From Streptomyces marokkonensis (GTDB lineage: Bacteria > Actinomycetota > Actinomycetes > Streptomycetales > Streptomycetaceae): a DNA stretch of 64,000 nucleotides. This document shows positions 50,648 through 58,501 of the stretch, piece by piece. A program made the translations under genes and the position numbers. The DNA is taken from assembly GCF_008312835.1 (NCBI RefSeq), contig NZ_VSKS01000012.1:62001-126000 (forward strand). The letters run 5' to 3'. Position 1 is the first letter of the stretch. Every line of letters starts with the position of its first letter. The notes under the pieces are model-generated. The model made no database searches. It saw only the letters and a program-made list of their open reading frames with translations, and was not told the DNA's origin.

Positions 50648-50658
50648 AAGTCAGACTT
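50648..50658. promoter_or_regulatory. FadR-type operator candidate in the gntR-gntK gap
   Basis: aagtcagactt is a perfect palindrome around one base and fits the GT-N3-AC core of FadR-subfamily GntR operators. It lies in an AT-rich stretch 35 nt from the regulator start and 93 nt from gntK. Confidence 0.55.
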
Positions 50659-50750
50659 ATACGTCACAGACTCTTGAAGTTGTCCTATTAATCAGCTTCA
50701 GTTGCCGTCGACATCACGCGTCGACGAAGACAGCAGACAGTGAGGCAGCG

Positions 50751-51269
50751 ATGAACACCCCCCATGTCGTCGTCATCATGGGCGTCGCGGGCACGGGCAA
50801 GACCACCATCGGTCCCCTGCTCGCGGCGCGGCTCGACGTCCCGTACGCCGAGGGCGACGACTTCCACCCGCCGGCCAACATCGAGAAGATGACGGCCGGC
50901 ACCCCGCTCACCGACGACGACCGCCGCCCCTGGCTGGACGCCATCGGCGAGTGGGCGCACGGGCGGGCGGGTCACGGCGGGGTGGTCAGCTGCTCGGCGC
51001 TGAAGCGGTCGTACCGCGACCGGCTGCGGGCCGCCGCGCCCGGCGTGGTCTTCGTGCACCTCACCGGTGACCGCGCGCTCGTCGAGGACCGGATGTCGCA
51101 CCGGCAGGGGCACTTCATGCCCACGGCACTGCTCGACTCCCAGTTCGCCACGCTCCAGCCGCTGGAGCCGGACGAGGCCGGGGTCGCCGTGGACGTGGCG
51201 GGCAGCCCCGAGGAGATCACCGAGCGGGCGGCCACCGCCCTGGAAACCCTCCCCGGGCCCACCCCGTAG
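50751..51269 (+). CDS. gntK: Gluconokinase GntK
   Basis: This 172-residue kinase phosphorylates gluconate to 6-phosphogluconate. Walker A is GVAGTGKT (11-18). AEGDDFHPPANIEKMTAGTP and VSCSALKRSYRDRLR are diagnostic of the GntK/IdnK family. HRQGHFMPTALLDSQFATLQ forms the substrate/lid region. Length is normal. It lies 80 nt before the gluconate permease on the same strand and is divergent from the GntR-type regulator, so the three genes form a gluconate catabolic unit feeding the pentose phosphate pathway. Confidence 0.96.
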   Translation: MNTPHVVVIMGVAGTGKTTIGPLLAARLDVPYAEGDDFHPPANIEKMTAGTPLTDDDRRPWLDAIGEWAHGRAGHGGVVSCSALKRSYRDRLRAAAPGVVFVHLTGDRALVEDRMSHRQGHFMPTALLDSQFATLQPLEPDEAGVAVDVAGSPEEITERAATALETLPGPTP

Positions 51270-51349
51270 GTCCCTGACCGAACCCTCCCGCCGGGGCGCC
51301 CCCTCCGCCCCGGTTGCTCCCCGATCCCCGTACACACAAGGGAACCACC

Positions 51350-52747
51350 GTGACCAGACTCAGCGTCGAGATGCTGGCAGCGGACGCACCCGAGCCGATC
51401 ACCTCGGCCGGCCACGCTCAGCTGGGCATCGCCGTCCTGGCGGGCATTGCCGTCATCGTCCTGCTCATCACCAAGTTCAAGCTGCACGCCTTCCTGTCGC
51501 TGACCATCGGGTCGCTGGCGCTCGGCGCGTTCGCCGGGGCGCCGCTGGACAAGGTGATCACCAGCTTCAGTGCCGGCCTCGGCTCCACCGTCGCCGGTGT
51601 GGGCGTCCTGATCGCCCTCGGCGCGATCCTCGGCAAGATGCTCGCCGACTCCGGCGGCGCGGATCAGATCGTCGACACCATCCTCGAGAGGGCGGGCGGC
51701 CGTTCCATGCCGTGGGCGATGGTGCTGATCGCCTCGGTGATCGGTCTGCCGCTGTTCTTCGAGGTCGGCGTGGTGCTGCTGATCCCCGTGGTGCTGATGG
51801 TCGCCAAACGCGGCAACTACTCCCTGATGCGCATCGGCATCCCCGCGCTCGCCGGCCTGTCCGTGATGCACGGTCTGGTCCCGCCGCACCCCGGCCCGCT
51901 GGTCGCGATCGACGCCGTCGGCGCCAACCTCGGTGTCACGCTGGCCCTGGGCGTGCTCGTCGCCATACCGACGGTGGTCATCGCCGGCCCGCTGTTCTCC
52001 AAGTACGCCGCCCGCTGGGTGGACGTCCCGGCGCCGGAGCGGATGATCCCGCAGCGGCCGTCCGAGGACCTTCAGAGGCGCCCCGGTTTCGGCGCGACGC
52101 TGGCCACGATCCTGCTGCCGGTCGTGCTGATGCTCGCCAAGGCGCTCGTCGACATCGTCATCGACGACCCGGAGAACGCCGTGCAGCGCGTCTTCGACGT
52201 GATCGGCTCCCCGCTGATCGCCCTGCTCGCGTCCGTGCTGGTCGGCATCTTCACCCTCGGTGTGCCCGCCGGGTTCAGCCGTGAGCGCATCTCGTCCCTG
52301 GTCGAGAAGGGGCTCGCGCCCATCGCGGGCATCCTGCTGATCGTCGGCGCGGGCGGTGGGTTCAAGCAGACGCTGATCGACACCGGCGTGGGCCGGATGA
52401 TCCTGGACATCTCCGAGGACTGGTCGATCCCGGCACTGCTGCTGGCCTGGCTGATCGCGGTGGCGATCCGGCTGGCGACCGGGTCGGCGACGGTGGCGAC
52501 CGTCTCGGCGGCCGGTCTGGTGGCGCCGCTCGCGGCCGACATGTCCACCACCCACGCCGCCCTGCTGGTGCTGGCGATCGGTGCCGGTTCGCTGTTCTTC
52601 AGCCATGTCAACGACGCCGGTTTCTGGCTGGTGAAGGAGTACTTCGGGCTGAACGTCGGTCAGACGATCAAGACGTGGTCGATCATGGAGACGATCATCT
52701 CCGTGGTCGCCGGCGCTTTCGTCCTGCTGCTGTCACTGATCATCTAG
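51350..52747 (+). CDS. gntP: Gluconate:H+ symporter GntP family
   Basis: This is a 465-residue membrane protein with about twelve to fourteen hydrophobic segments. Family blocks are GLVPPHPGPLVAIDAVGANL, GLPLFFEVGVVLLIPVVLMV, ATGSATVATVSAAGLVAPLA and FFSHVNDAGFWLVKEYFGLN. It should import gluconate with protons. The GTG at 51350 has AAGGGAA upstream; an earlier start in the frame has no ribosome site. It is the second structural gene of the gluconate unit and ends at a hairpin facing the cytochrome gene. Confidence 0.95.
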   Translation: MTRLSVEMLAADAPEPITSAGHAQLGIAVLAGIAVIVLLITKFKLHAFLSLTIGSLALGAFAGAPLDKVITSFSAGLGSTVAGVGVLIALGAILGKMLADSGGADQIVDTILERAGGRSMPWAMVLIASVIGLPLFFEVGVVLLIPVVLMVAKRGNYSLMRIGIPALAGLSVMHGLVPPHPGPLVAIDAVGANLGVTLALGVLVAIPTVVIAGPLFSKYAARWVDVPAPERMIPQRPSEDLQRRPGFGATLATILLPVVLMLAKALVDIVIDDPENAVQRVFDVIGSPLIALLASVLVGIFTLGVPAGFSRERISSLVEKGLAPIAGILLIVGAGGGFKQTLIDTGVGRMILDISEDWSIPALLLAWLIAVAIRLATGSATVATVSAAGLVAPLAADMSTTHAALLVLAIGAGSLFFSHVNDAGFWLVKEYFGLNVGQTIKTWSIMETIISVVAGAFVLLLSLII

Positions 52748-52775
52748 CCGGTCCGTCCCGGCGCACGGCACCCGA

Positions 52776-52810
52776 GGCCCGCCCGCTCCCCGTCCAGGGG
52801 CGGGCGGGCC
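52776..52810. terminator. Bidirectional hairpin terminator (gntP / cytochrome b gene)
   Basis: ggcccgcccgc-t-cccc (52776-52791) pairs with ggggcgggcgggcc (52797-52810) around a short loop, with one bulged base near the tip. It lies between convergent genes. Confidence 0.7.
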
Positions 52811-52817
52811 CGTCGCG

Positions 52818-53441
52818 TCAGGGGCGCCACAGCGGGTGCTCCCGCTGCGCCCACTCCCGGCGGACCGAGCCCGTGCGCATGCCGCGGCGGGCCTCGGGGT
52901 CCGCCAGGGCCATGCCGATGTGCCCGGCGAGGACGATGCCGACGGTCAGCGCCAGCCAGTCGTGCACGAAGGTCGCGCTGGTGCGCCAGACCAGCGGGGT
53001 GAGAGCCGTGAACCACATCAGCAGGCCGGTGCCCAGCATCACCAGCGTGGCGCCCGCGATCCAGGCCGCGTAGATCTTCTGTCCCGCGTTGAACTTGCCG
53101 GCCGGCCGCGACGAGGGGCGCCTGTCGCGGCGCAGGGCGGCCCGCAGCCAGGTCCGGTCGTGCGGACCGAAGCGGTTCAGCCGGCCGAGGTCGGCGCGGA
53201 AGGCCCGGGAGGCCAGTCCGGCGAGGACGGGGACGGGCAGGGCCAGTCCGGACCACTCGTGGACGGTGACCACGAGGGCGCGGCGGCCCACGAGCTGGGC
53301 GAGCTGGGGGACGTAGAGGCAGGCGGCCGTGACCACGCAGAGACCCATCAGCGCGGCGGTGGTGCGGTGCACCCACCGCTGGGCGCGGCCGAAGCGCCGG
53401 ACGGCCGTGGTGGTGGGCGGGGCGTCAGCTCGTGGGCTCAT
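52818..53441 (-). CDS. Cytochrome b561-type membrane protein
   Basis: This is a 207-residue membrane protein with about four helices. Histidines positioned for two b-type hemes are His25 (RWVHRTTA), His61 (VTVHEWSG), His160 (TFVHDWLAL) and His174 (LAGHIGMAL), as in formate dehydrogenase gamma/cytochrome b561 families. It overlaps the upstream molybdopterin enzyme gene by 17 nt. This suggests the two form a quinone-linked membrane redox pair, like YedZ with YedY. The electron donor or acceptor is unknown. Confidence 0.87.
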   Translation of the reverse strand: MSPRADAPPTTTAVRRFGRAQRWVHRTTAALMGLCVVTAACLYVPQLAQLVGRRALVVTVHEWSGLALPVPVLAGLASRAFRADLGRLNRFGPHDRTWLRAALRRDRRPSSRPAGKFNAGQKIYAAWIAGATLVMLGTGLLMWFTALTPLVWRTSATFVHDWLALTVGIVLAGHIGMALADPEARRGMRTGSVRREWAQREHPLWRP

Positions 53442-54180
53442 CGTCGCGTCCGTTCGAGCGGCCGACCCAGGCGTCGATGTCGTAGCCGCGCTCCTCCCAG
53501 TAGCCGGGTTCGACGTCCTCGGTGACGGTGATGCCGGAGAGCCACTTGGCGGACTTGTAGAAGTACATCGGGGCCACGTAGAGGCGGGCGGGGCCGCCGT
53601 GGGCGTGCGTGATGTCCTCGTCCCGCATCCGCAGGGCGACCAGGACGTCCGCGCGGCGGGCCTGGTCGAGGGTCAGGCTCTCGGAGTACGCGCCGTCGAA
53701 GCAGGTGAAGCGCACCGCCCCGGCCCCGGGGCGCACTCCCGCGGCGTCCAGGAGCCGGGACAGGCGCACACCCTCGAACGGCGTGTCCGGCACCCGCCAG
53801 CCGGTGACGCACTGGACGTCCCGGACCACGCGGGTCTGCGGCATGGCCCTCAGCCGGGCCAGGGTGTAGGTCGTGGGGCGGTCGACGAGACCGTCGACGG
53901 TGAGGCGGTAGGTTCCGGCGTTCCTGCGCGGTACGGACGAGGTGACGGAGTAGTAGCGGAAGCCGCCGCCGTTCGGGAGCAGTCCGGTCAGACCGGTGGG
54001 GTCCTTCTCGGAGGCTCCGGCGAGGAAGGATTCCAGGCCGCGCTGGAGGGTGGGCGCGGTCACCACGCCGAGGGCGCCCAGGCCGAGGGTGCCGAGGAGG
54101 ACACGGCGGCCGACGGGCCTGCCCCGCGCGTCTGCCTCGTCCGGTGATTCCGGGCCTTGCGGCGGCTGTTCGGGATTCAC
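53425..54180 (-). CDS. Molybdopterin-dependent oxidoreductase, sulfite oxidase fold
   Basis: This is a 251-residue protein. A twin-arginine-like N-terminus (GRRVLLGTLGLGALGVV, RR at 25-26) suggests Tat export with cofactor bound. The Mo-ligand cysteine is Cys124 in VVRDVQCVTGWRVPDTPFEG, the sulfite-oxidase/YedY signature. RLYVAPMYFYKSAKWLSGIT is the typical C-terminal block. The dimerisation domain of true sulfite oxidases is absent. Together with the overlapping cytochrome b gene it may reduce sulfoxides or repair oxidised methionine, as YedYZ does; the substrate is inferred. The GTG start is unusually close to GGAGAG. Confidence 0.9.
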   Translation of the reverse strand: MNPEQPPQGPESPDEADARGRPVGRRVLLGTLGLGALGVVTAPTLQRGLESFLAGASEKDPTGLTGLLPNGGGFRYYSVTSSVPRRNAGTYRLTVDGLVDRPTTYTLARLRAMPQTRVVRDVQCVTGWRVPDTPFEGVRLSRLLDAAGVRPGAGAVRFTCFDGAYSESLTLDQARRADVLVALRMRDEDITHAHGGPARLYVAPMYFYKSAKWLSGITVTEDVEPGYWEERGYDIDAWVGRSNGRDDEPTS

Positions 54181-54256
54181 CTCTCCATTCGAGCACCCGC
54201 GTCCCCGTGGGACCAGGGATCGCGGGTGCCCGTCAGAGTTCCGTAAGCACCGCCTG

Positions 54257-55798
54257 CTAGGAGGTGCGCTCGGCCTCCTTCTCGAGCTGGAACGCCTCGT
54301 TGCCGAGCCCGATGCGGGCGTGTGTCCGGGGGGCGCGGGAGCGCAGGACCGCTCCCTGGACCAGGCCCACGACGAGGGCCAGTGCGATGACGCCCGGCAG
54401 GATCCAGCTCAGGGAGGAGTCGGGGCCGGCCCCGACCAGCACGTCGAAGTCCTTGACCGTGTAGCCGGCGATCACCACCAGGGCGATGCCCGCCAGTGAC
54501 GAGGTGACCAGCCGCCAGGCCTGCGCGCCCGCGGCGCCGCGCCGGACGAAGAAGACGACGACGGACAGGGACGCGATGGCCATCAGCACGATCACGCCGA
54601 GCGCGCCGATGTTGCCGCCCCAGGTGAACAGGCGCAGGACGGGCGCGGTCGGGTCACCGGCCGGCTTGTCGTCGGTGAGCGCGAAGGCGAGGACCAGCAC
54701 CGCGGCGATGCCGGTCTGCAGCAGGGAGCCGGTGCCGGGGGCACCGCTGGTGCCGGTGGTGCGGCCGAAGGCGGCGGGCAGCAGGCCCTCGCGGCCCATG
54801 GCGAAGGCGTACCGGGCGACGACGTTGTGGAAGCTGAGCATCGCCGCGAACATGCCGGTCACGAAGAGGATGTGCAGGACGTCGGTGAAGGTGGAGCCGA
54901 GCCGTTCCTCCGTGAGGAAGAACAGCAGGCCGGCGCTCTGCTCCTGGGAGGTGGCGACGATCCCGGAGGGGCCGGTGGCGACGGTGAGCGCCCAGCTGCT
55001 GATGGCGAAGAAGACGGCGACGCCGGTGACCGCGAGGAACATCACGCGCGGCACGAGCACGTGCGGCCTGCTGGTCTCCTCGGCGTACACGGGGGCCTGC
55101 TCGAAGCCGAGGAAGGCCGCGATGCAGAAGCACAGGGCGGTGCCGACGCCGGCGCCGGTGAGCGTGTCCGGGTTGAAGGCGTGCAGCGACAGGCCCTCCT
55201 TGCCGGGGTCGGCGACGGCGGCGATGTCGAAGACGACGACCAGCAGCACCTCGACGACCAGCAGGACGCCGAGGACGCGCGCGTTGACGTCGATCTTCAG
55301 CCAGCCCAGCGCGCCGACGGCCAGCACGGCCACGAGCGAGGGGATCCACCAGGCGACCTCTAGGTCGGCGTAGGTGGCGAGGAGGCCGGAGACCTCGAAG
55401 CCGAAGATGCCGTAGATGCCGACCTGGAGGGAGTTGTAGGCGACGAGCGCGACCAGGGCGGCGCCCGCGCCGGCGGTGCCGCCGAGCCCGCGGGAGATGT
55501 ACGCGTAGAAGGCGCCCGCGTTGTGGACGTGCCGGCTCATCTCGGCGTAGCCGAGGCTGAAGAGCACCAGCACGATGCCGAGGACGACGAAGAGCAGGGG
55601 CTGGCCGACGATGCCCATCACCGCGAATGTGGTGGGCATGACACCAGCGACCACCATGAGGGGCGCGGTCGCGGCGAGGACGGAGAGCAGCAGGCCCCCC
55701 GTGCCGAGGCGGTCGGCGCGCAGGGCGCGCTCCTGCCCCTTGAACGTACTGATGCCGTCGGCTGTTGCCCTGCTCGTGCTCGAACTGTCCGTCGTCAT
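54257..55798 (-). CDS. APC-superfamily amino acid permease
   Basis: This is a 513-residue transporter with about twelve membrane helices. The N-terminal APC block is LLLSVLAATAPLMVVAGVMP and FSLGYAEMSRHVHNAGAFYA. Helix 6 region FCIAAFLGFEQAPVYAEETS is characteristic, and FHNVVARYAFAMGREGLLPA matches helix 8. The substrate is probably an amino acid, not specified by sequence. The ATG at 55798 has AAGGA upstream. It lies 54 nt downstream of the helical-repeat protein gene on the same strand and may share its transcript. Confidence 0.92.
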   Translation of the reverse strand: MTTDSSSTSRATADGISTFKGQERALRADRLGTGGLLLSVLAATAPLMVVAGVMPTTFAVMGIVGQPLLFVVLGIVLVLFSLGYAEMSRHVHNAGAFYAYISRGLGGTAGAGAALVALVAYNSLQVGIYGIFGFEVSGLLATYADLEVAWWIPSLVAVLAVGALGWLKIDVNARVLGVLLVVEVLLVVVFDIAAVADPGKEGLSLHAFNPDTLTGAGVGTALCFCIAAFLGFEQAPVYAEETSRPHVLVPRVMFLAVTGVAVFFAISSWALTVATGPSGIVATSQEQSAGLLFFLTEERLGSTFTDVLHILFVTGMFAAMLSFHNVVARYAFAMGREGLLPAAFGRTTGTSGAPGTGSLLQTGIAAVLVLAFALTDDKPAGDPTAPVLRLFTWGGNIGALGVIVLMAIASLSVVVFFVRRGAAGAQAWRLVTSSLAGIALVVIAGYTVKDFDVLVGAGPDSSLSWILPGVIALALVVGLVQGAVLRSRAPRTHARIGLGNEAFQLEKEAERTS

Positions 55799-55852
55799 CT
55801 CGAGAATGTCCTTGGGTCGGTGGTGGGTGCGGGGGGGGCGCTGGGGCTGGGG

Positions 55853-56803
55853 TCAGACCGTGCCCAGGGCGGCTGCGCGGGCGGTGCGGAAGGCGGTCAG
55901 GGGGTCACGGTCCGGGTAGGACCAGGGGGCGGGTGTGGCGTGGTCTCCGATGCGGTGGAAGAGGGCGGCGGCCTCGGCGCCCCGGCCCTCGCAGACCTTG
56001 GCGTGGGCCAGGAAGTTGAGGTCGACCAGCCGGCGCGGATGGTCCTCGTGCTCCCACTCCAGCCACCAGTCGAAGGCGGCTTTCATCACCTGCCGGGCGC
56101 GGCGGCCGACCCAGTGGCCCGAGGCGACGGGGTCGGCGGGTTCGTGCCCGGCGGCGGCCAGGGTGCGGTAGCGCTCGGCGTGCGCGATGACCGGCAGGAT
56201 CGCCAGCGGCGAGTCGGCGGGGGCCTGCTCGGCGGCCCAGTTGGCGAAGTCGTACACCTCGTGCAGCGGGTCCGGGCCCGCCTCCACCCGACGCTCCGCG
56301 AGCCAGGCGACCACCAGGTGGTGGGCGTGGTGGTGGTCCGCGTGCCGCGTGCGGACCTGCTCGAAGATGCGGACCACGTCGCCCTCAGCCCCCAGGGAGC
56401 GCTCGAGGAGGAGCAGGCCGAGCCAGGGGGTGGGGTCGGCGGGCCGGAGCTCCGCGGCCCGCCGGCAGGTCTCGCGGACGCGGGCCGCCTTCTCCTTGCC
56501 GCGCAGCGCGCGCCGCACCTGCGCCAGGGCGAGCAGCGCGGAGGCGTCGCCGGAGTCGGGCTCGGCGAGCAGCCACTCCCTGGCCCAGGCGGCGCAGGAG
56601 GACTCCCGGGCGAGCACCGTGATCCGGTGGCCCCGGCGGTCCCAGTCGTCCCCCGTCTGCACCAGCAGCGAGCGGGTGTTCTGCCATCGGCCCTGCGCCA
56701 GCGCGGCCCGCGCCGCGACGAGTTCGGCGTCGTCGAGAGCCTCGTCGAAGGCCTGTGCCGCACGTTTGCGGGCACGGCCGAGGGGAGGCGGGGGTGGGGG
56801 CAC
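55853..56803 (-). CDS. Helical-repeat (TPR-like) protein of unknown function
   Basis: This is a 316-residue soluble protein after a short Pro-rich start. It consists of repeated helix pairs rich in Ala/Leu/Arg, for example DAELVAARAALAQGRWQNTR, SGDASALLALAQVRRALRGK, and RRAAELRPADPTPWLGLLLL. These recall tetratricopeptide-like repeats, with Trp-rich segments near the C-terminus (AFDWWLEWEHEDHPRRLVDL). No catalytic motif is visible. The GTG start follows GAGGAAG. It is immediately upstream of the permease gene. A scaffold or regulatory role is possible but not demonstrable. Confidence 0.8.
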   Translation of the reverse strand: MPPPPPPLGRARKRAAQAFDEALDDAELVAARAALAQGRWQNTRSLLVQTGDDWDRRGHRITVLARESSCAAWAREWLLAEPDSGDASALLALAQVRRALRGKEKAARVRETCRRAAELRPADPTPWLGLLLLERSLGAEGDVVRIFEQVRTRHADHHHAHHLVVAWLAERRVEAGPDPLHEVYDFANWAAEQAPADSPLAILPVIAHAERYRTLAAAGHEPADPVASGHWVGRRARQVMKAAFDWWLEWEHEDHPRRLVDLNFLAHAKVCEGRGAEAAALFHRIGDHATPAPWSYPDRDPLTAFRTARAAALGTV

Positions 56804-57057
56804 CGCGGAACTTCCTCACGCGCTCTGCTTGTGGTTCGGCTCACGGCGGGCGGTCGGTGCGGCAGTGGTCGGCTGCCGACTGCCATGAGCTGATCACGGA
56901 CAGCAAACCGTCAGCCAACGGATCACGTCAAGGGCGCCCGGTGCGTTACACGCGTCAACTACGGTCACGAACAGGCAACTTGTCACACCGGCCGGTCGGT
57001 CGCCCGGTGGTGCGGCGGCGGGGGTCGCGGGGCGGGGCGCGCTGCTTGGATGGCCGT

Positions 57058-57606
57058 ATGAGTGCTGACGAGATCATCGACATCGTCGACGGGAACGACC
57101 GGGTGGTCGGGCAGGCGCCCCGCGGTGAGGCCTACGCGCGGGGTCTGCGCCACCGGTGCGCCTTCGTCCTGGTCCGGGACGCCGGGGGGCGTGTCTTCGT
57201 CCACCGCCGGACGCCGGGCAAGCTCGTCTTCCCGTCCCTGTACGACATGTTCGTCGGCGGGGTCGTGGCGGCGGGTGAGGGATACGACGAGGCGGCCCTG
57301 CGGGAGGCCGAGGAGGAACTGGGCGTGAGCGGACTGCCGCGCCCCGGGCACCTGTTCACGTTCCTGTACGACGACGGCGCGGGCCGGACCTGGTGGTCGG
57401 CGGTGTACGAGGTGCGCTGCGAGCTGCCGGTGCGGCCACAGGCCGAGGAGGTGGCCTGGCACGCCTTCCTGCCGGAGGACGAGGTGGAGCGGCGGGTGGC
57501 CGAGGGCGGGTGGGAGTGGGTGCCGGACGGGCTGGAGGCGTACCGGCGGCTCGGGGAGTGGCGGTCGGAGCGGCCGGGGCGGTCCGGGCCGCCCGGGCGC
57601 CGGTAG
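57058..57606 (+). CDS. NUDIX hydrolase
   Basis: This is a 182-residue protein. The Nudix box occupies 68-90 (G-x5-E-x7-REAEEELGV), with the catalytic REAEEELG helix. The surrounding fold (HRCAFVLVRDAGGRVFVHRR, LYDMFVGGVVAAGEGYDEAA) resembles the YfcD/IPP-isomerase-like branch. It likely hydrolyses a nucleoside diphosphate derivative or related pyrophosphate; the substrate is unknown. The ATG at 57058 gives the family N-terminus MSADEIIDIVDGNDRVV. It is followed 10 nt later by two DUF202 genes on the same strand. Confidence 0.92.
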   Translation: MSADEIIDIVDGNDRVVGQAPRGEAYARGLRHRCAFVLVRDAGGRVFVHRRTPGKLVFPSLYDMFVGGVVAAGEGYDEAALREAEEELGVSGLPRPGHLFTFLYDDGAGRTWWSAVYEVRCELPVRPQAEEVAWHAFLPEDEVERRVAEGGWEWVPDGLEAYRRLGEWRSERPGRSGPPGRR

Positions 57607-57616
57607 GGTCGCCGAC

Positions 57617-58009
57617 ATGATCGACTTCGTGCGGAACGTCCGGTTGTGGTTCGCGCCCTCGGCTGTGCGGGAGGAGGGGCAGACGCCCGACTACCGGTTC
57701 TCGCTGGCGAACGAGCGGACGTTCCTCGCCTGGCTCCGTACAGCGCTCGCGCTGGTCGGCGGTGGGTTCGCCGTGGACCAGTTTTTGCCGGATCTGCGAT
57801 GGGGATGGCGGGTGGGGCTCGCGCTGGCGCTGCTCGCCGCGGGGGTGTTGTGCGCGTTGCGGGCGGTCAACCACTGGATCCGGTGCGAGCTGGCCATGCG
57901 GCGGGGCGAGGATCTGCCGGTGTCCCGGTTCCCGGCGCTGCTGGGTCTGGTGGTGGCGGTGGTGGCGGTGGTGATGGTCGTGGTGGTGCTCGTGGGGTGG
58001 GAGGAGTGA
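57617..58009 (+). CDS. DUF202 (YidH-like) membrane protein, first of a pair
   Basis: This is a 130-residue inner-membrane protein with three predicted helices. FSLANERTFLAWLRTALALV is the DUF202 signature, followed by two hydrophobic helices ending LGLVVAVVAVVMVVVVLVGW. Family function is unknown. The stop overlaps the next DUF202 start by four bases (GTGA), so the two products may form a heteromer. It lies 10 nt after the NUDIX gene. Confidence 0.9.
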   Translation: MIDFVRNVRLWFAPSAVREEGQTPDYRFSLANERTFLAWLRTALALVGGGFAVDQFLPDLRWGWRVGLALALLAAGVLCALRAVNHWIRCELAMRRGEDLPVSRFPALLGLVVAVVAVVMVVVVLVGWEE

Positions 58010-58341
58010 GCGGGGCGGCCGCCCGGGAGGTGGAGCGGGATCCCGGGTTGCAGCCGGAGCGGACCCGGCTGGCGTGGCGGCGTACGACGCTGTCGAGCAC
58101 GGTGGTGACCGTGCTGGCCGGGAAGGCCGCGCTGGCGGGCGGGGGGTCGGTGGCGGCGGGTGTGGCGGGCGCGGTGTGCTGCGCGTGCTGGGTCGGGATT
58201 CTGGCCGTCGCCCATCGGCGGATTCGTGCCCTGGCGGGCGGGGGTGTCCCTGATGCGCTCGTTCCGCCGTACGCGGCCGCGGCGGTGGTGTGCCTGGTGG
58301 TGACGGTGGTTTCCGGGGCCGTGCTCGTCCTGCTGGGGTGA
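58006..58341 (+). CDS. DUF202 membrane protein, second of a pair
   Basis: This is a 111-residue membrane protein that also carries the DUF202 signature (LQPERTRLAWRRTTLSSTVV) with three hydrophobic helices. It starts at a GTG overlapping the stop of the preceding DUF202 gene. It is more divergent and shorter than its neighbour. Paired yidH/yidG-type genes are common in bacteria. No enzymatic residues are visible. It is followed by a repeat-rich intergenic stretch. Confidence 0.85.
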   Translation: MSGAAAREVERDPGLQPERTRLAWRRTTLSSTVVTVLAGKAALAGGGSVAAGVAGAVCCACWVGILAVAHRRIRALAGGGVPDALVPPYAAAAVVCLVVTVVSGAVLVLLG

Positions 58342-58440
58342 GCCGGGTGGTGGCGGGGAGATTCTTCGCCCCCGCCGCCCCTTCCCGTTCCCTTTCCCGC
58401 CCTCAGGGGCTCCGCCCCTGGAACCCCGGTCGGCCCGAAG

Positions 58441-58501
58441 GGCCTCGTCCTCGAACGCCGGACGGGCTGGTCGGCCTCGTCCTCGACCGGCGGACGGGCT
58501 C
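58441..58501. repeat. Tandem copies of a GC-rich intergenic repeat
   Basis: ggcctcgtcctcgaacgccg... (58441-58469) and a second 29-bp copy (58473-58501) match at 26 of 29 positions. Just upstream lies aggggctccgcccct. I remember similar sequence from many Streptomyces intergenic regions (not checked). The second copy overlaps the stop codon of the MDR gene. Confidence 0.65.
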
